A stretch of 64,000 nt of DNA from Paraburkholderia dinghuensis (GTDB lineage: Bacteria > Pseudomonadota > Gammaproteobacteria > Burkholderiales > Burkholderiaceae). The stretch covers positions 1 through 64,000 of the forward strand of contig NZ_RQIS01000020.1 in NCBI RefSeq assembly GCF_003837865.1, in the 5' to 3' direction. The notes under the pieces are model-generated. The model searched no databases. It was not told where the DNA came from and saw nothing but the letters and a program-made list of their open reading frames with translations. Positions 1 through 8,353 of this stretch are shown piece after piece. Position numbers and translations under genes: made by a program. How positions within the stretch are numbered: the stretch's first letter is position 1; every line of letters starts with the position of its first letter.

Positions 1-180
1 TTCGTCAAAACGATGAAACGCGATTACGTCGCCTTCATGCCGAAGCCGGATGCGGCGACTGCCGCAAGCAATCTGGCCATCGCATTCGAGCATTACAACG
101 AGAAGCATCCCCATAGCGCGTTGAAATACCGCTCACCACGAGCATTCCGGCGCGCGACGGAATCAGCAACCTTAGTGTGA
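1..180 (+). CDS. IS3-family transposase OrfB, C-terminal fragment (5' end outside window)
   Basis: Frame 1 is open from the window edge to the TGA at 178-180. It encodes the typical C-terminus of an IS2-type DDE transposase: [17 protein letters not shown], then [21 protein letters not shown]. The '[15 protein letters not shown]' stretch is the hallmark of the rve integrase core around the last catalytic Glu in IS3-family enzymes. Only about 59 residues lie in the window, so intactness cannot be judged. It is followed within 31 bp by a terminal inverted repeat, as expected for the right end of the element. Confidence 0.88.
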   Translation, partial: FVKTMKRDYVAFMPKPDAATAASNLAIAFEHYNEKHPHSALKYRSPRAFRRATESATLV

Positions 181-211
181 AGCTGTGTCCGGAATTACAG
201 GGTCAACTCCA
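1..211 (+). mobile_element. Right end of an IS2-like (IS3 family) insertion sequence
   Basis: The transposase stop at 180 is followed by GTGTCCGGAATTACAGGG and then a TCAACTCCA end at about 203-211. This resembles the right terminal repeat of IS2 (a TCTGGAAATA...CAAATCCA pattern), so the element probably ends near 211. The left end and target duplication are outside the window. Confidence 0.65.
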
Positions 212-521
212 GCAGGGCCAGCAGCTGACCGAAGCATAAGCACACGATGCAATCCCTTCGACATCGTTCCGTTAGTGTGTTTAGTGTGTATATACACTAA
301 TTGGTATTACCAAACAGATAAACGAGACGTAGGCAAACGTCGATTCGATTCCGGGCTTGCCAATAATCGGTTCAATGCGGCAGAAACAGCGAGTCAAGTG
401 TGGCAGCCTGTTTGTCCTTCAAAGACCTTGAGTGTCCGTTTCGATTCTCTACAATTCCACACATAGCGCACTGGCCAGATCACGGTTATGAAGCGCGCTA
501 CCCGTTTCGATGGAGGACGCG
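212..521. other. Gene-free stretch after the IS end
   Basis: No convincing coding frame. It holds a repeat/palindrome at 272-300 (separate entry) and the upstream region of the DUF1326 gene. Possibly the remnant of a locus interrupted by the insertion sequence. Confidence 0.5.
272..300. promoter_or_regulatory. Repeat/palindrome TTAGTGTGT-type operator candidate
   Basis: TTAGTGTGT occurs twice head to tail (272-280 and 281-289). The second copy is the left arm of a near-palindrome: TTAGTGT (281-287), GTATAT, ACACTAA (294-300). The centre contains GTATATAC, the same 8-mer seen in tandem near 29.98 kb. This looks like a repressor site, but the nearest gene start (522) is 220 bp away, so its target is uncertain. 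Confidence 0.4.
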
Positions 522-1124
522 ATGAGCTATCACCTTGAGGGTCGCCTGCTTGAAGTTTGCAACTGCCGCGTGCTCTGTCCTTGCTGGATTGGTGAAGACG
601 CCGATAATGGAACGTGCGATTCCATCGTCGCGTGGCACATGGATCAAGGCACAATCAACGGCGTCGATGTCGCAGGCAATACGGTTGCCACGGTATGCCA
701 CATTCCGGGCAACATCATGCAGGGCAACTGGTCGGTGGCGGTCTTCATCAGCGACCACGCGTCGAAGGAACAGGAAGAGGCACTGCTGAACGTCTTCACG
801 GGACAGGCTGGCGGTCCTGTCGCGGAACTTGCCAAATTGATCGGCACGGTGGTGTCGGTGGAACGCGCACCAATCGGCTTCGATGTCGTCGGCGGAAAGG
901 GCACGCTCAAGATCGGCGCCGACTATTACGCCGATCTCGAACCGTATCTGGGACCTACCGGCGCAACTACGACCCTGACCGATACCATATTCTCTACAGT
1001 ACCGGGAGCGCCGGTGTTCGTCGGCAAAGCCCCTGTCTACCGCGCGAAGAACGAAGCGCTGGGGATCAACCTCGACCTGAAGAACCATAACGCGCTGCAA
1101 AGCACCTTCCAGTTCGACGCGTGA
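522..1124 (+). CDS. DUF1326 domain-containing protein
   Basis: A 200-residue DUF1326-family protein of unknown biochemical role. The N-terminus carries the family's cysteine cluster (EVCNCRVLCPCWIGEDADNGTC), a pattern suited to metal binding; the rest is the conserved body with IGFDVVGGKGTLKIG and FQFDA at the end. There is no signal peptide, so it is predicted cytosolic. The start is placed at 522 because GGAGG sits 5 nt upstream; an ATG at 510 lies inside that ribosome-binding context and is less likely. It is followed immediately by a DUF2182 membrane protein, a pairing seen repeatedly in proteobacteria, which suggests the two work together. Confidence 0.9.
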   Translation: MSYHLEGRLLEVCNCRVLCPCWIGEDADNGTCDSIVAWHMDQGTINGVDVAGNTVATVCHIPGNIMQGNWSVAVFISDHASKEQEEALLNVFTGQAGGPVAELAKLIGTVVSVERAPIGFDVVGGKGTLKIGADYYADLEPYLGPTGATTTLTDTIFSTVPGAPVFVGKAPVYRAKNEALGINLDLKNHNALQSTFQFDA

Positions 1125-1189
1125 CCGGGTTCCAGGTGCTGCCATTCACGACGGCGGCACCGTCACAACGCCGATTAGCGGAGCCGAAC

Positions 1190-1981
1190 ATGCGCGGCAT
1201 GTCGCGTCATCGACGCATCTTCGTGCCCGTGGTGGGCAGCGTAGTCGTGCTCGCGTGGACCATCTTGTGGCTCTGGTCGCGCAGCCCCTACGGACGCTAT
1301 CTGGATCACGGCGACTGGGCATCGTCGGGGCCCGCGGCGGTATTGTGCCGGGCCGTCCCCGGCGGGTCTCCGGTCGTGCAAGCCGTGCTATACGCGCTGT
1401 CGTGGACGCTGATGATCACGGCGATGATGCTCCCCACCACACTGCCTCTGTTCAATGCATTCGAGCGCGTGGTCGCGGGGCGGTCCGACCAGTTGCGCCT
1501 GCTGTCTCTACTCTGCCTCGGTTACATCGTGACGTGGAGCGCGTTCGGGTTGCTCGCGCATGGCCTTCACGCGCTCTTGCTGAGCACAATCGCGCGCGTG
1601 CCTGCGATCAGCGAATACGGCTGGCTGATCGGAGCGGCTACGCTGGCGTGCGCCGGCGCATTCCAGTTCAGCAAGCTCAAGTATCGCTGCCTCGATAAAT
1701 GCCGCACGCCGCTGAGTTTCGTGATCACGCATTGGCGCGGCCGTACAACGCAGCGCAACGCGTTCGCATTGGGTGCACATCATGGACTGTATTGCGTCGG
1801 TTGCTGCTGGGCGCTGATGCTGCTGATGTTCGTGGTCGGCGCAGGCAGTCTCGGCTGGATGCTCATGCTTGCGTCCGTGATGGCGGTCGAAAAAAACATT
1901 TCGTGGGGACAGCGACTCAGCGCGCCACTCGGCGTTACATTGTTGACCTGGTCGGTGCTGCTCGTGGCAAGCAATGCCTGA
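1190..1981 (+). CDS. DUF2182 integral membrane protein (predicted metal-binding)
   Basis: A 263-residue polytopic membrane protein of the DUF2182/COG5486 family. Several hydrophobic helices are visible, and the family signature HHGLYCVGCCWALMLLMFVVG, rich in Cys and His, sits near residues 198-218. Function is unknown; Cys/His placement in a membrane segment suggests metal handling. The frame is open back to a GTG at 1121 that overlaps the DUF1326 stop as GTGA, so coupling from there is possible. I prefer ATG 1190 because CGGAG precedes it at good spacing and the protein then starts with a short basic segment before helix 1. Confidence 0.85.
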   Translation: MRGMSRHRRIFVPVVGSVVVLAWTILWLWSRSPYGRYLDHGDWASSGPAAVLCRAVPGGSPVVQAVLYALSWTLMITAMMLPTTLPLFNAFERVVAGRSDQLRLLSLLCLGYIVTWSAFGLLAHGLHALLLSTIARVPAISEYGWLIGAATLACAGAFQFSKLKYRCLDKCRTPLSFVITHWRGRTTQRNAFALGAHHGLYCVGCCWALMLLMFVVGAGSLGWMLMLASVMAVEKNISWGQRLSAPLGVTLLTWSVLLVASNA

Positions 1982-2154
1982 GTCATCTTCGATCCGGCAT
2001 GCGGAACCCCTGGCGCTCGTATTGAGCGCGTCACAGCACAGCGGCTTGCATGCCGGCCTGGAACGGAACGACCACTAGTGGCGCACGTTGGGCCGGCCTC
2101 GGGCATCGCTGCCCCGAACCGGACACGCGCGCCCGGACCCTTGGGGAGTCACTC

Positions 2155-2766
2155 ATGCCAACCCGACCCGCGAATACACCGCACGCGCTGCGCGAAATCT
2201 CGCTGATCCGACACGGCGAAACTGCATGGAGCCTCTCGGGCCAGCATACGGGCCGCACCGACATTGCACTGACCAATCGCGGCCGTGAGCAGGCGCTCGC
2301 GCTCGTGCCGTTGCTCGGCGAACAGCCGTTCGATGCAGTGCTATCGAGCCCGATGTCTCGCGCCATCGAGACTTGCCGCCTGGCTGGATTCGGCGACCAG
2401 ATGACCGAAATGTCCGATCTTCGTGAGTGGGACTACGGTATCTATGAAGGACGTACTACCGCGGAAATCCGCGCGACCGAGCCCGACTGGAGTGTGTGGC
2501 ACTCGCCCATTCCCGAAGGCGAAAACCTCGAACAGGTTCAGATACGGGCAAACTCCGTGATCGAGCGGCTGATGATGATGAAGGGACGCCTGGCCCTGTT
2601 CTCGCACGCCCATTTCCTGCGTGCGCTCGCCGGTTGCTGGATGGGCGGCGACGCGTCGCTGGGCGCGCATCTGTATCTCGATACCGCATCAGTCAGCGTA
2701 TTGGGCTTCGATCATGAAGAACGCGCCATACGGTGCTGGAACGTGCGATGCGCGGCAACTACATGA
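2155..2766 (+). CDS. Histidine phosphatase family protein
   Basis: A 203-residue phosphoglycerate-mutase-like histidine phosphatase. It has the catalytic RHG motif (LIRHGETAWSLSGQHTGR) near residue 18, the SPMSRAIETC helix, REWDYGIYEG with the proton-donor Glu region, and the second catalytic His in LFSHAHFLRALAG. The substrate (phosphosugar, nucleotide or phosphoprotein) cannot be told from sequence. The open frame extends upstream to 2050, but GGGGAG at 2143-2148 supports ATG 2155. It appears monocistronic, with a strong hairpin 240 bp downstream. Confidence 0.9.
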   Translation: MPTRPANTPHALREISLIRHGETAWSLSGQHTGRTDIALTNRGREQALALVPLLGEQPFDAVLSSPMSRAIETCRLAGFGDQMTEMSDLREWDYGIYEGRTTAEIRATEPDWSVWHSPIPEGENLEQVQIRANSVIERLMMMKGRLALFSHAHFLRALAGCWMGGDASLGAHLYLDTASVSVLGFDHEERAIRCWNVRCAATT

Positions 2767-3010
2767 GGACGATATGTTGCGAAGGCGCGGCACAGGTATG
2801 CCGCTTTCAACACCGCGATAGAAAAAAATAATCCGCGGCAACTGTCAGTCTCGTCCGAATACTGAAGTGCCGGCGCAGGTCTTTATCACGCGCATCGTGC
2901 TCAATACGGCAAACGACGGACAACGCCTGAAAGACTACACACGCGAAGTCGAGCTTCCCGAAGTAATCCCTGATTAGTTCGGATGCCGAATCAAATAGAT
3001 GAAAAACACG

Positions 3011-3046
3011 CGAGCAACAAAAAAGCCACGGGCCTTCTGTTGCTCG
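3011..3046 (-). terminator. Hairpin terminator between convergent genes
   Basis: Arms CGAGCAACA (3011-3019) and TGTTGCTCG (3038-3046) pair perfectly. Inside them AAAGCC and GGCCTT flank an ACG loop. Read on the minus strand, the inner stem is followed by TTTTTT, the classic intrinsic-terminator form for the leftward HU gene. It could also stop the rightward phosphatase transcript. Confidence 0.7.
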
Positions 3047-3129
3047 CCGTGCCGGCACCGCGCCGCGAGAAAGCGGCCGGTGCGCCAATGCTCAAGCGTC
3101 AAGAGGGGGAGCAGCGAAGACGATCAGAC

Positions 3130-3149
3130 GCCGCGCCAAACGGCGCGGC
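3130..3149 (-). terminator. GC-rich hairpin downstream of HU gene
   Basis: GCCGCGCC, loop AAAC, GGCGCGGC: a perfect 8-bp stem 42 bp past the HU stop. There is no adjacent T tract, so it may act as an RNA-stabilising structure or a weak terminator. Confidence 0.5.
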
Positions 3150-3191
3150 CATTGCCCAATGCGTCACACGCACTGCACCTCGATGCGCATG

Positions 3192-3470
3192 TCACGACGC
3201 GTTGACGGCGTCCTTGAAAGCCTTACCGGCCGTGAACTTCACCGTCTTGGCAGCAGCGATCTGGATTTCCGCGCCCGTAGCCGGGTTGCGGCCCACGCGG
3301 GCAGCACGCTGGCCGGTCGAGAACGAGCCAAAGCCGACGAGTTGCACGGAATCACCCGACGTAACCGTGCGCGTGACGACTTCGAGGATCGCGTCGATAG
3401 CTGCGCCAGTGGCCGCTTTCGTCTCGCCCGTGCTTGCGGCGACTGCGTCAATGAGTTCCTGTTTGTTCAT
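3192..3470 (-). CDS. hupB: HU family DNA-binding protein (HU-beta type)
   Basis: A 92-residue nucleoid protein of the HU/IHF fold. It starts [15 protein letters not shown] and carries the family signature [24 protein letters not shown], including the flexible arm with the conserved RNPxTG that inserts into the DNA minor groove, then [18 protein letters not shown]. The length matches HU exactly. The sequence favours HU over IHF because of the N-terminus and the [10 protein letters not shown] ending. It is transcribed alone and ends at two hairpins. HU dimers bend and compact DNA and influence replication and transcription. Confidence 0.95.
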   Translation of the reverse strand: MNKQELIDAVAASTGETKAATGAAIDAILEVVTRTVTSGDSVQLVGFGSFSTGQRAARVGRNPATGAEIQIAAAKTVKFTAGKAFKDAVNAS

Positions 3471-3708
3471 CTGCTACCTGTGTTGAGTTGAGAAAACTTG
3501 CATACCCTACCGCACAAGGGCGAAACAGGCAAATCGCGTTTCATGTCGATACGGTCTTTTATCGGTCACGGAGGGTCGCTGCGCCCCGTTTCGGGGATGG
3601 TTCAGATGAACGACCCACCGTCAAACCAGAGCGCGAACGCACCATCCAGATGCGCTAAGTATCTGGCCGGGAACGATTTATGCGCGTTTACGCGCAGCGG
3701 GCCCGGCG

Positions 3709-5055
3709 TCACAGGAACCAGCGATATTCCCGGCTACTGATCGAATTCATGAAGTCGAGATGATCCTGGCGTCGGTTTTCGCAATAAACCATCACAAAAT
3801 CGTCACCAAGTCCCTCGCGCACTGCCGGATGCTGTCGCATGGCCGCCACGGCCGACAGCATGTCGCCGGGGAAATCGACGCCGCTCGACCGGTTTTCGTT
3901 GAGCGGCGCAATCGGTTCATGCCCCGCGTCGAGTCCGTGTTCGATACCCGTAAGAATCGCGGCCAGCACGAGATAAGGGTTTGCGTCAGCGCCTGCGAGA
4001 CGGTGCTCGATGCGCAGATTCGCGTCGTCGGACTCGGGAATGCGGATACACGCGTCGCGATCCTCGAAACCCCAGCTCGCCCGGCTCGCCGCATTCACCA
4101 TCGCGCCATACCGCCGGAACGCGTTGTGATTGGGCGCAAATATCGGCATGCAGTGCGGCAGCAGCGCAAGGCATCCGGACACGGCATGGCGGAGTGCACG
4201 CTTGCCATTCGCTGCGAGCACATTCTTTCCGGCCTCGTCGTAGAGACTCACGTGTACGTGCATCCCACTGCCCGGTGCGTCGAGCCAGGGTTTCGACATG
4301 AAGCTCGCGCGATAACCGTGTTTCATCGCCACGCCACGCGTACTGCGGCAAAAGAGAGCCGACCAGTCGGCGGCGCGAAGCCCATCGTCGCAATGACCGA
4401 AATTGATTTCGAACTGGCCCGGTCCGAGTTCTGCGGTGATGACGGTTGCGTCCACGCCCTGCTCGCGCGCCGTGTCGACCATCTCATGCAATACGTCCGA
4501 AAAGCGCGAAATGCGCTCGATATGCATGTTCGCCTGATCGTCTTCGTCGTCGCACAGCGGATCGCGCGCATATTGCGGCAGACCGTCCTTGAGCTTGCCG
4601 TCGAATAAATAAAATTCCAGTTCGAAGGCCACGACCGGCCGAAGGCCACGACGCTCGAGTCGCTTGAGCACGCGCGCGAGGACCTCGCGCGGTTCGAAGC
4701 CGATGGGCGCTTCGGTGCCGTCCGACGTGATCAGCATCTGCGCGAGCGGCTGCTTTTCCCAACGCACGCGCCTGAGCGTGCCAGGCACGAGGCGGCGCAC
4801 TGCATCCGGGTCGCCGTCATTGAGGCAATAGTCGCCAATCGGATAAATACCACCCTGCGTGCCGAGCAGTATGGTGTTCTGTGGCAACTTCAGCATCGAT
4901 CCGGCAGCAACCTTTTCAAGCATCTCGATGGGACAGCGCTTGCCGTAGAAATGACCGGGAATGTCGAGGCAGATGAGATCGACGTAGCGCACATCGGCAT
5001 GTGCTTCGCGAAACGCACGCACTTCGCTGACGAGACCGGCTGCAGGAGATGTCAC
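3709..5055 (-). CDS. puuA: Glutamine-synthetase-family glutamate-amine ligase (gamma-glutamylputrescine synthetase-like)
   Basis: A 448-residue GS-fold enzyme of the PuuA/GlnT type, which ligates glutamate to an amine using ATP. It shows the family's catalytic landmarks: FELEFYLF, GPGQFEINFG, GMHVHVSLYDEAGKN (about 262-276), PNHNAFRRYG and the C-terminal RREYRWFL-like end. It starts at a GTG preceded by AAGGA. The gene is the last of a leftward set with a cupin-XRE regulator and an FAD amine oxidase, the composition of a putrescine or polyamine utilisation locus. The exact amine is inferred, not shown; genes for the aldehyde dehydrogenase and gamma-Glu-GABA hydrolase steps are absent here. 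Confidence 0.82.
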   Translation of the reverse strand: MTSPAAGLVSEVRAFREAHADVRYVDLICLDIPGHFYGKRCPIEMLEKVAAGSMLKLPQNTILLGTQGGIYPIGDYCLNDGDPDAVRRLVPGTLRRVRWEKQPLAQMLITSDGTEAPIGFEPREVLARVLKRLERRGLRPVVAFELEFYLFDGKLKDGLPQYARDPLCDDEDDQANMHIERISRFSDVLHEMVDTAREQGVDATVITAELGPGQFEINFGHCDDGLRAADWSALFCRSTRGVAMKHGYRASFMSKPWLDAPGSGMHVHVSLYDEAGKNVLAANGKRALRHAVSGCLALLPHCMPIFAPNHNAFRRYGAMVNAASRASWGFEDRDACIRIPESDDANLRIEHRLAGADANPYLVLAAILTGIEHGLDAGHEPIAPLNENRSSGVDFPGDMLSAVAAMRQHPAVREGLGDDFVMVYCENRRQDHLDFMNSISSREYRWFL

Positions 5056-5068
5056 GGTAGATTCCTTG

Positions 5069-5085
5069 GTTTCGCAATTGGAAAC
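5069..5085. promoter_or_regulatory. Inverted repeat upstream of the glutamate-amine ligase gene
   Basis: GTTTC, 7-nt spacer GCAATTG, GAAAC lies 14-30 bp upstream of the GTG start, in the 113-bp gap after the cupin-XRE regulator gene. Its placement fits an operator for that regulator. The arms are short (5 bp), so this is tentative. Confidence 0.35.
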
Positions 5086-5168
5086 AGTTGATAGCCTGAC
5101 TTTATGTACAACTTATTGTTTATCCAGACCGCACGGAATGCGTCGATTGGTGCAAAACACCCGCGATA

Positions 5169-5726
5169 TCAGGTGAATACCCAGAGCACCCGCGCCGCCT
5201 TGTCGCCGAGATTCGCGTAGCTGAACCGGCAACGCGCCGGCAACTGGAAGCTGTCGTTTGGCTTGAGCGTGACGGGATCCTGCTCGCCGTCGATCCAGAT
5301 GGTCAACTCGCCTTCCAGCACGAAACCGCCCTGCTCATCGCTGTCGTCCACTGGGCGATCGCCGCTCGTGGCGCCCGGCTCCAGCAGACTCTCAAGCATC
5401 GAAAATCGCGACGACATGGTGGGCGATACGAGCACATCCGTAATGCCACTCGCGTAGTACAGAATGCGACGCTCACCTGGACGCGTCACCCAGGGCAACG
5501 CGCGCGGCTTGCTCAAACTGTAGAAATACGTGGTGGGCGTCTGCAGCGCCTCGCCGATGGCGGTCAGATCCGCCACACTCGGTCGTGACAATCCGCGCTC
5601 GACCTGCGAAAGAAAGCCAACCGAGCGGCCGACGCGCTTCGACAACTCGCTCAGCGTCACCTTTTTGTGTTTTCGCAGATCGCGAATCAGGATCGCGAGG
5701 CCTTCAATTTCTTCTTCCTTGTCCAT
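5169..5726 (-). CDS. XRE-family transcriptional regulator with C-terminal cupin domain (PuuR-like)
   Basis: A 185-residue regulator. Residues about 10-65 form an XRE helix-turn-helix (LRKHKKVTLSELSKRVGRSVGFLSQVERG); residues about 110-180 form a cupin_2 small-molecule sensor domain (GFVLEGELTIWIDGEQDPVTLKPNDSFQLPARCRFSYANLGDKAARVLWV). This architecture is that of PuuR and related repressors of polyamine or amino-acid genes. It sits between the FAD oxidase and glutamate-amine ligase genes, 14 bp after the former and on the same strand, which makes those genes its probable targets. Confidence 0.85.
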   Translation of the reverse strand: MDKEEEIEGLAILIRDLRKHKKVTLSELSKRVGRSVGFLSQVERGLSRPSVADLTAIGEALQTPTTYFYSLSKPRALPWVTRPGERRILYYASGITDVLVSPTMSSRFSMLESLLEPGATSGDRPVDDSDEQGGFVLEGELTIWIDGEQDPVTLKPNDSFQLPARCRFSYANLGDKAARVLWVFT

Positions 5727-5740
5727 GCTTGTTTACTCCG

Positions 5741-7030
5741 TCACACGACGTCCCGCAGGCGATACCACAGCTTGCCTAACGCCTCCAGCGGCGCCGCGAA
5801 CCGCTCGCCACCCGGAAAGCCCGGATTATGAATGGCCTGGTAAAGCGCAAGCAAGCGGTTATCGCCGAGGATCGCGTCCGTAACGGCGCGCGCCGCCGCG
5901 AGTGTGGGCAACACACCGTGCCCGGAGAATCCCTGTAGCCAGTAACGTTGTCCTTCGCACCCGACGTCCGGTGTCCGTCGCATGCTGATGTCGATGTGAC
6001 CGCCCCACGCGTAATCGAATTCGATGCCGCGCAACTGCGGGAACGCACGCTCGAGATTCGGCCGGGTCGCGGCAGCGATGTCCCGCGGAATGCCGCCGAG
6101 ATACGTGCATGCGCCGCCAAACAACAAACGATGATCGGGGCTCAGACGGAAATAGTCGGGCACGAACTGGTTGTCGATGACACAGCTATTGCGCGGCAGC
6201 AGCGATTTCGCGAGTTGCGGCTCAAGCGGGCGCGTCGCGACCTGATACGTGCCGACGGGCAGCACGCGGCTCGCCAGCCGCCGATCGAGCTGATCGATAT
6301 ACGCGTTGCAGGCAAGCACGAGCGTGTCCGCGCGCACGGTCCCCTGGTTCGTGTTTGCGACATAACCGGAATCGGTCTCGTGCCAGGCCAGCACGCGGCT
6401 TTGTTCGAAGATGCGGCCGCCCGCCTGCTCGACAGCGTCGGCGAGTCCGAGCGCCAGCTTGAGCGGGTCAAGATGCCCGCCCTCGGGATCGTAAAGCGCC
6501 GCGCGATAACGGCGGCTACCGATCCAATCCGGCATCTCTTCTTCGGGAATGAGGCGCAGCTTGTCGTAACCCCACTTGTGCACGGCTTCGTCGCGCGCCT
6601 CTTCCAGCATGCCCACACGACTACGCTTGACGGCCGCCCACAGGCTGCCGGATCGGTAATCGACGTCAAAGCCGTGCCGAACGGGCAATTCGCGCACCTC
6701 AGAGGCGGCCCAGCACATGCTGTCCCAGAGTTGACGCGTGCGTTCGACGCCCAATGAACGTTCGAGCGGACCCATGTCGCAGGACCAGCCGAGGATTGCC
6801 TGCCCACCGTTGCGGCCCGACGCAGCCCAGGCCACGCGGCTCGCTTCGAGCAACGCGACGCGCTTGCCCGCGAGTGCGAGCCGGAGCGCTGAATGCAGGC
6901 CGCTAAACCCGCCGCCGACGATCAGGACGTCGACGTTGCAGTCGCCCTCTAACGCCTTGCGAACCGGCAGTGAGCCGGGCCAGCTACCGGCGTAATAGCT
7001 CTCTACGTGATGAGTCGATTCGACGAACAT
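5741..7030 (-). CDS. puuB: FAD-dependent amine oxidoreductase (gamma-glutamylputrescine oxidase-like)
   Basis: A 429-residue DAO-family flavoprotein. The dinucleotide-binding motif DVLIVGGGFSGLHSALRLA lies near the N-terminus, followed by LLEASRVAWAASGRNGGQ, typical of PuuB/OrdL-like oxidases, and the C-terminal FAD motif region WLQGFSGHGVLPTLAAARAV. In the Puu pathway this enzyme oxidises gamma-glutamylputrescine to the aldehyde with H2O2 release. The frame is open to 7090; I place the start at 7030 (MFVESTHHVESYYAGSW) by similarity to family N-termini. An alternative ATG exists at 7066, and neither has a strong ribosome-binding site. Confidence 0.82.
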   Translation of the reverse strand: MFVESTHHVESYYAGSWPGSLPVRKALEGDCNVDVLIVGGGFSGLHSALRLALAGKRVALLEASRVAWAASGRNGGQAILGWSCDMGPLERSLGVERTRQLWDSMCWAASEVRELPVRHGFDVDYRSGSLWAAVKRSRVGMLEEARDEAVHKWGYDKLRLIPEEEMPDWIGSRRYRAALYDPEGGHLDPLKLALGLADAVEQAGGRIFEQSRVLAWHETDSGYVANTNQGTVRADTLVLACNAYIDQLDRRLASRVLPVGTYQVATRPLEPQLAKSLLPRNSCVIDNQFVPDYFRLSPDHRLLFGGACTYLGGIPRDIAAATRPNLERAFPQLRGIEFDYAWGGHIDISMRRTPDVGCEGQRYWLQGFSGHGVLPTLAAARAVTDAILGDNRLLALYQAIHNPGFPGGERFAAPLEALGKLWYRLRDVV

Positions 7031-7348
7031 GTCGACGCCCGTGAAAATTGGTTGGTGAAATTTCATGAAAAAATAACACGACAATTTCACGAGCGCAACT
7101 CATCGTGTTGCCGCGCGAGGAACCAGGTCGCATGAGTTGTGCGTTCCAGGATGCTCTGCTCGATCTAGTTCCGCACGCTGCCAGAGGATCAGGAATACGG
7201 CGCCGCTGTGCCGCGTTTATACCAATGTCGATGCATGGCGTTCGCACACCATGCACTTTGAGTTCGACACCCCGGTAGTTTTGAAGTGAATGCCTCGCTC
7301 GAATGCTCTGTGCGGAACTTCCCGCGGGCTTCCCACCAGGAGATCGGC

Positions 7349-7507
7349 ATGAAACGGATTCGGATGGTTCTTGCGTATCTCGTCTGCCTTGGCATGGTCG
7401 CGATGTCCGCGTCGGCGGTTGCCGGCAGCGACATGAATCGTAGCGCCGACAGTGCGTCGAGCAGTTCAGGGAATTCTTCCGGGAGTTCCTCAGGCGGTGG
7501 CTACTGA
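7349..7507 (+). CDS. Small secreted Ser/Gly-rich peptide
   Basis: A 52-residue protein starting MKRIRMVLAYLVCLGMVAMSASAVAG, a clear signal peptide with probable cleavage after AVAG or nearby. The mature part is only about 26 residues, mostly Ser, Gly and Asn, ending GGGY. AGGAG precedes the ATG at 7349, which decides the start over the longer frame from 7286. A GC-rich hairpin 20 bp downstream suggests an independent short transcript. No family recognised; the function could be structural, or it could be a secreted small peptide. Confidence 0.55.
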   Translation: MKRIRMVLAYLVCLGMVAMSASAVAGSDMNRSADSASSSSGNSSGSSSGGGY

Positions 7508-7813
7508 ACGCCGCAAGACACCTTGCGCGGTCCGTCCCCCGAGGCCGGACCGCTTGCGCACGCATGGCCCGGCCTCGGAGCCGTCTTGAACGCGCACTGA
7601 CAACGCCCGACGGGGATTGTCGGCGGCCGCCGGGTGACGCCGGTGTTCCGCGAACACACTAAACAGAACGGCGAAGGAAGCAGCAGGAATCAGCATCCTG
7701 TACGCCGCCCTACCTCATAGCCACGCCCTGCTTCAGTTCCATTGGCCCGCTGGCAAAAGCATATTCATGGTCGCTACGGATGACCCTGGAAACGCCTGCA
7801 AGAGCTAATTGCA
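7508..7813. other. Intergenic region with terminator-like hairpin
   Basis: Between convergent genes; no coding frame supported. The only recognisable structure is the hairpin at 7527-7553. Confidence 0.5.
7527..7553 (+). terminator. Hairpin after the small secreted peptide gene
   Basis: GCGGTCCG (7527-7534) and CGGACCGC (7546-7553) form a perfect 8-bp stem with an 11-nt loop, starting 20 bp after the stop codon. No long T tract follows. Confidence 0.5.
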
Positions 7814-8353
7814 TTACTTGACGGTGATCGTCCCCTTCATTCCCGCCTCGAAATGCCCGGGTTGAAGGCAAGCGAAATCGAAGGTGCCGGCACGGGTAAA
7901 TTGCCACACCAGATCGCCGGTCTTTCCAGGCTCGACCGTCACGCTATTGGCGTCCTGATGCGTCATATCTGGCATCGCACGCATCATGTCGGCGTGCTCC
8001 TTCAGTTCCTGCCTGGAGCCCAACGTCATCTCGTGGCGTACCGCGCCGGCGTTCTTGACGACGAAGTGGACCGTCTCGCCTTTCTTGACGGCGATAGTCG
8101 GCGGTTCGAAGCGCATGGTGTCGAGCATAGTGACTGCGACCGTGCGCGTTGCGTGCTTCGCGTCGCCGGGTCTTCCAGCGGATGAGCCCTCATCATCTCC
8201 GTGGACGTGGGCACTGGAACTCGCCCGCGGACTATGTTGTGTCGCCTCCTTCTGAGGTGCCGTGGCGTCTGCAAAGGCGGACGACGAAAGAACGGCAGCC
8301 GCGAGCAGGACGACGGTCGATGCCGCGATTACGGCGGCTGAAGGGCGTTGCAT
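7814..8353 (-). CDS. Exported cupredoxin domain-containing protein
   Basis: A 179-residue periplasmic protein. It opens with a signal peptide (AVIAASTVVLLAAAVLSSSAFA), then a His/Ser-rich linker (HSPRASSSAHVHGDDEG), then a cupredoxin fold from about residue 70. Blue-copper ligands are visible: His in VRHEMTLG, Cys-x4-His in CLQPGHFEAGM, and the terminal Met. The segment KEHADMMRAMPDMTHQD adds a Met/His-rich insertion between the first His and the Cys loop, which may supply an extra copper site. Likely role: periplasmic copper binding or electron transfer. No copper-resistance partner genes are adjacent. Confidence 0.82.
   Translation of the reverse strand: MQRPSAAVIAASTVVLLAAAVLSSSAFADATAPQKEATQHSPRASSSAHVHGDDEGSSAGRPGDAKHATRTVAVTMLDTMRFEPPTIAVKKGETVHFVVKNAGAVRHEMTLGSRQELKEHADMMRAMPDMTHQDANSVTVEPGKTGDLVWQFTRAGTFDFACLQPGHFEAGMKGTITVK

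Larger units (their letters stand above)
2767..3191. other. Intergenic region between convergent phosphatase and HU genes
   Basis: No coding sequence supported. It contains two hairpins: a long one at 3011-3046 and a GC-rich one at 3130-3149. Confidence 0.6.
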
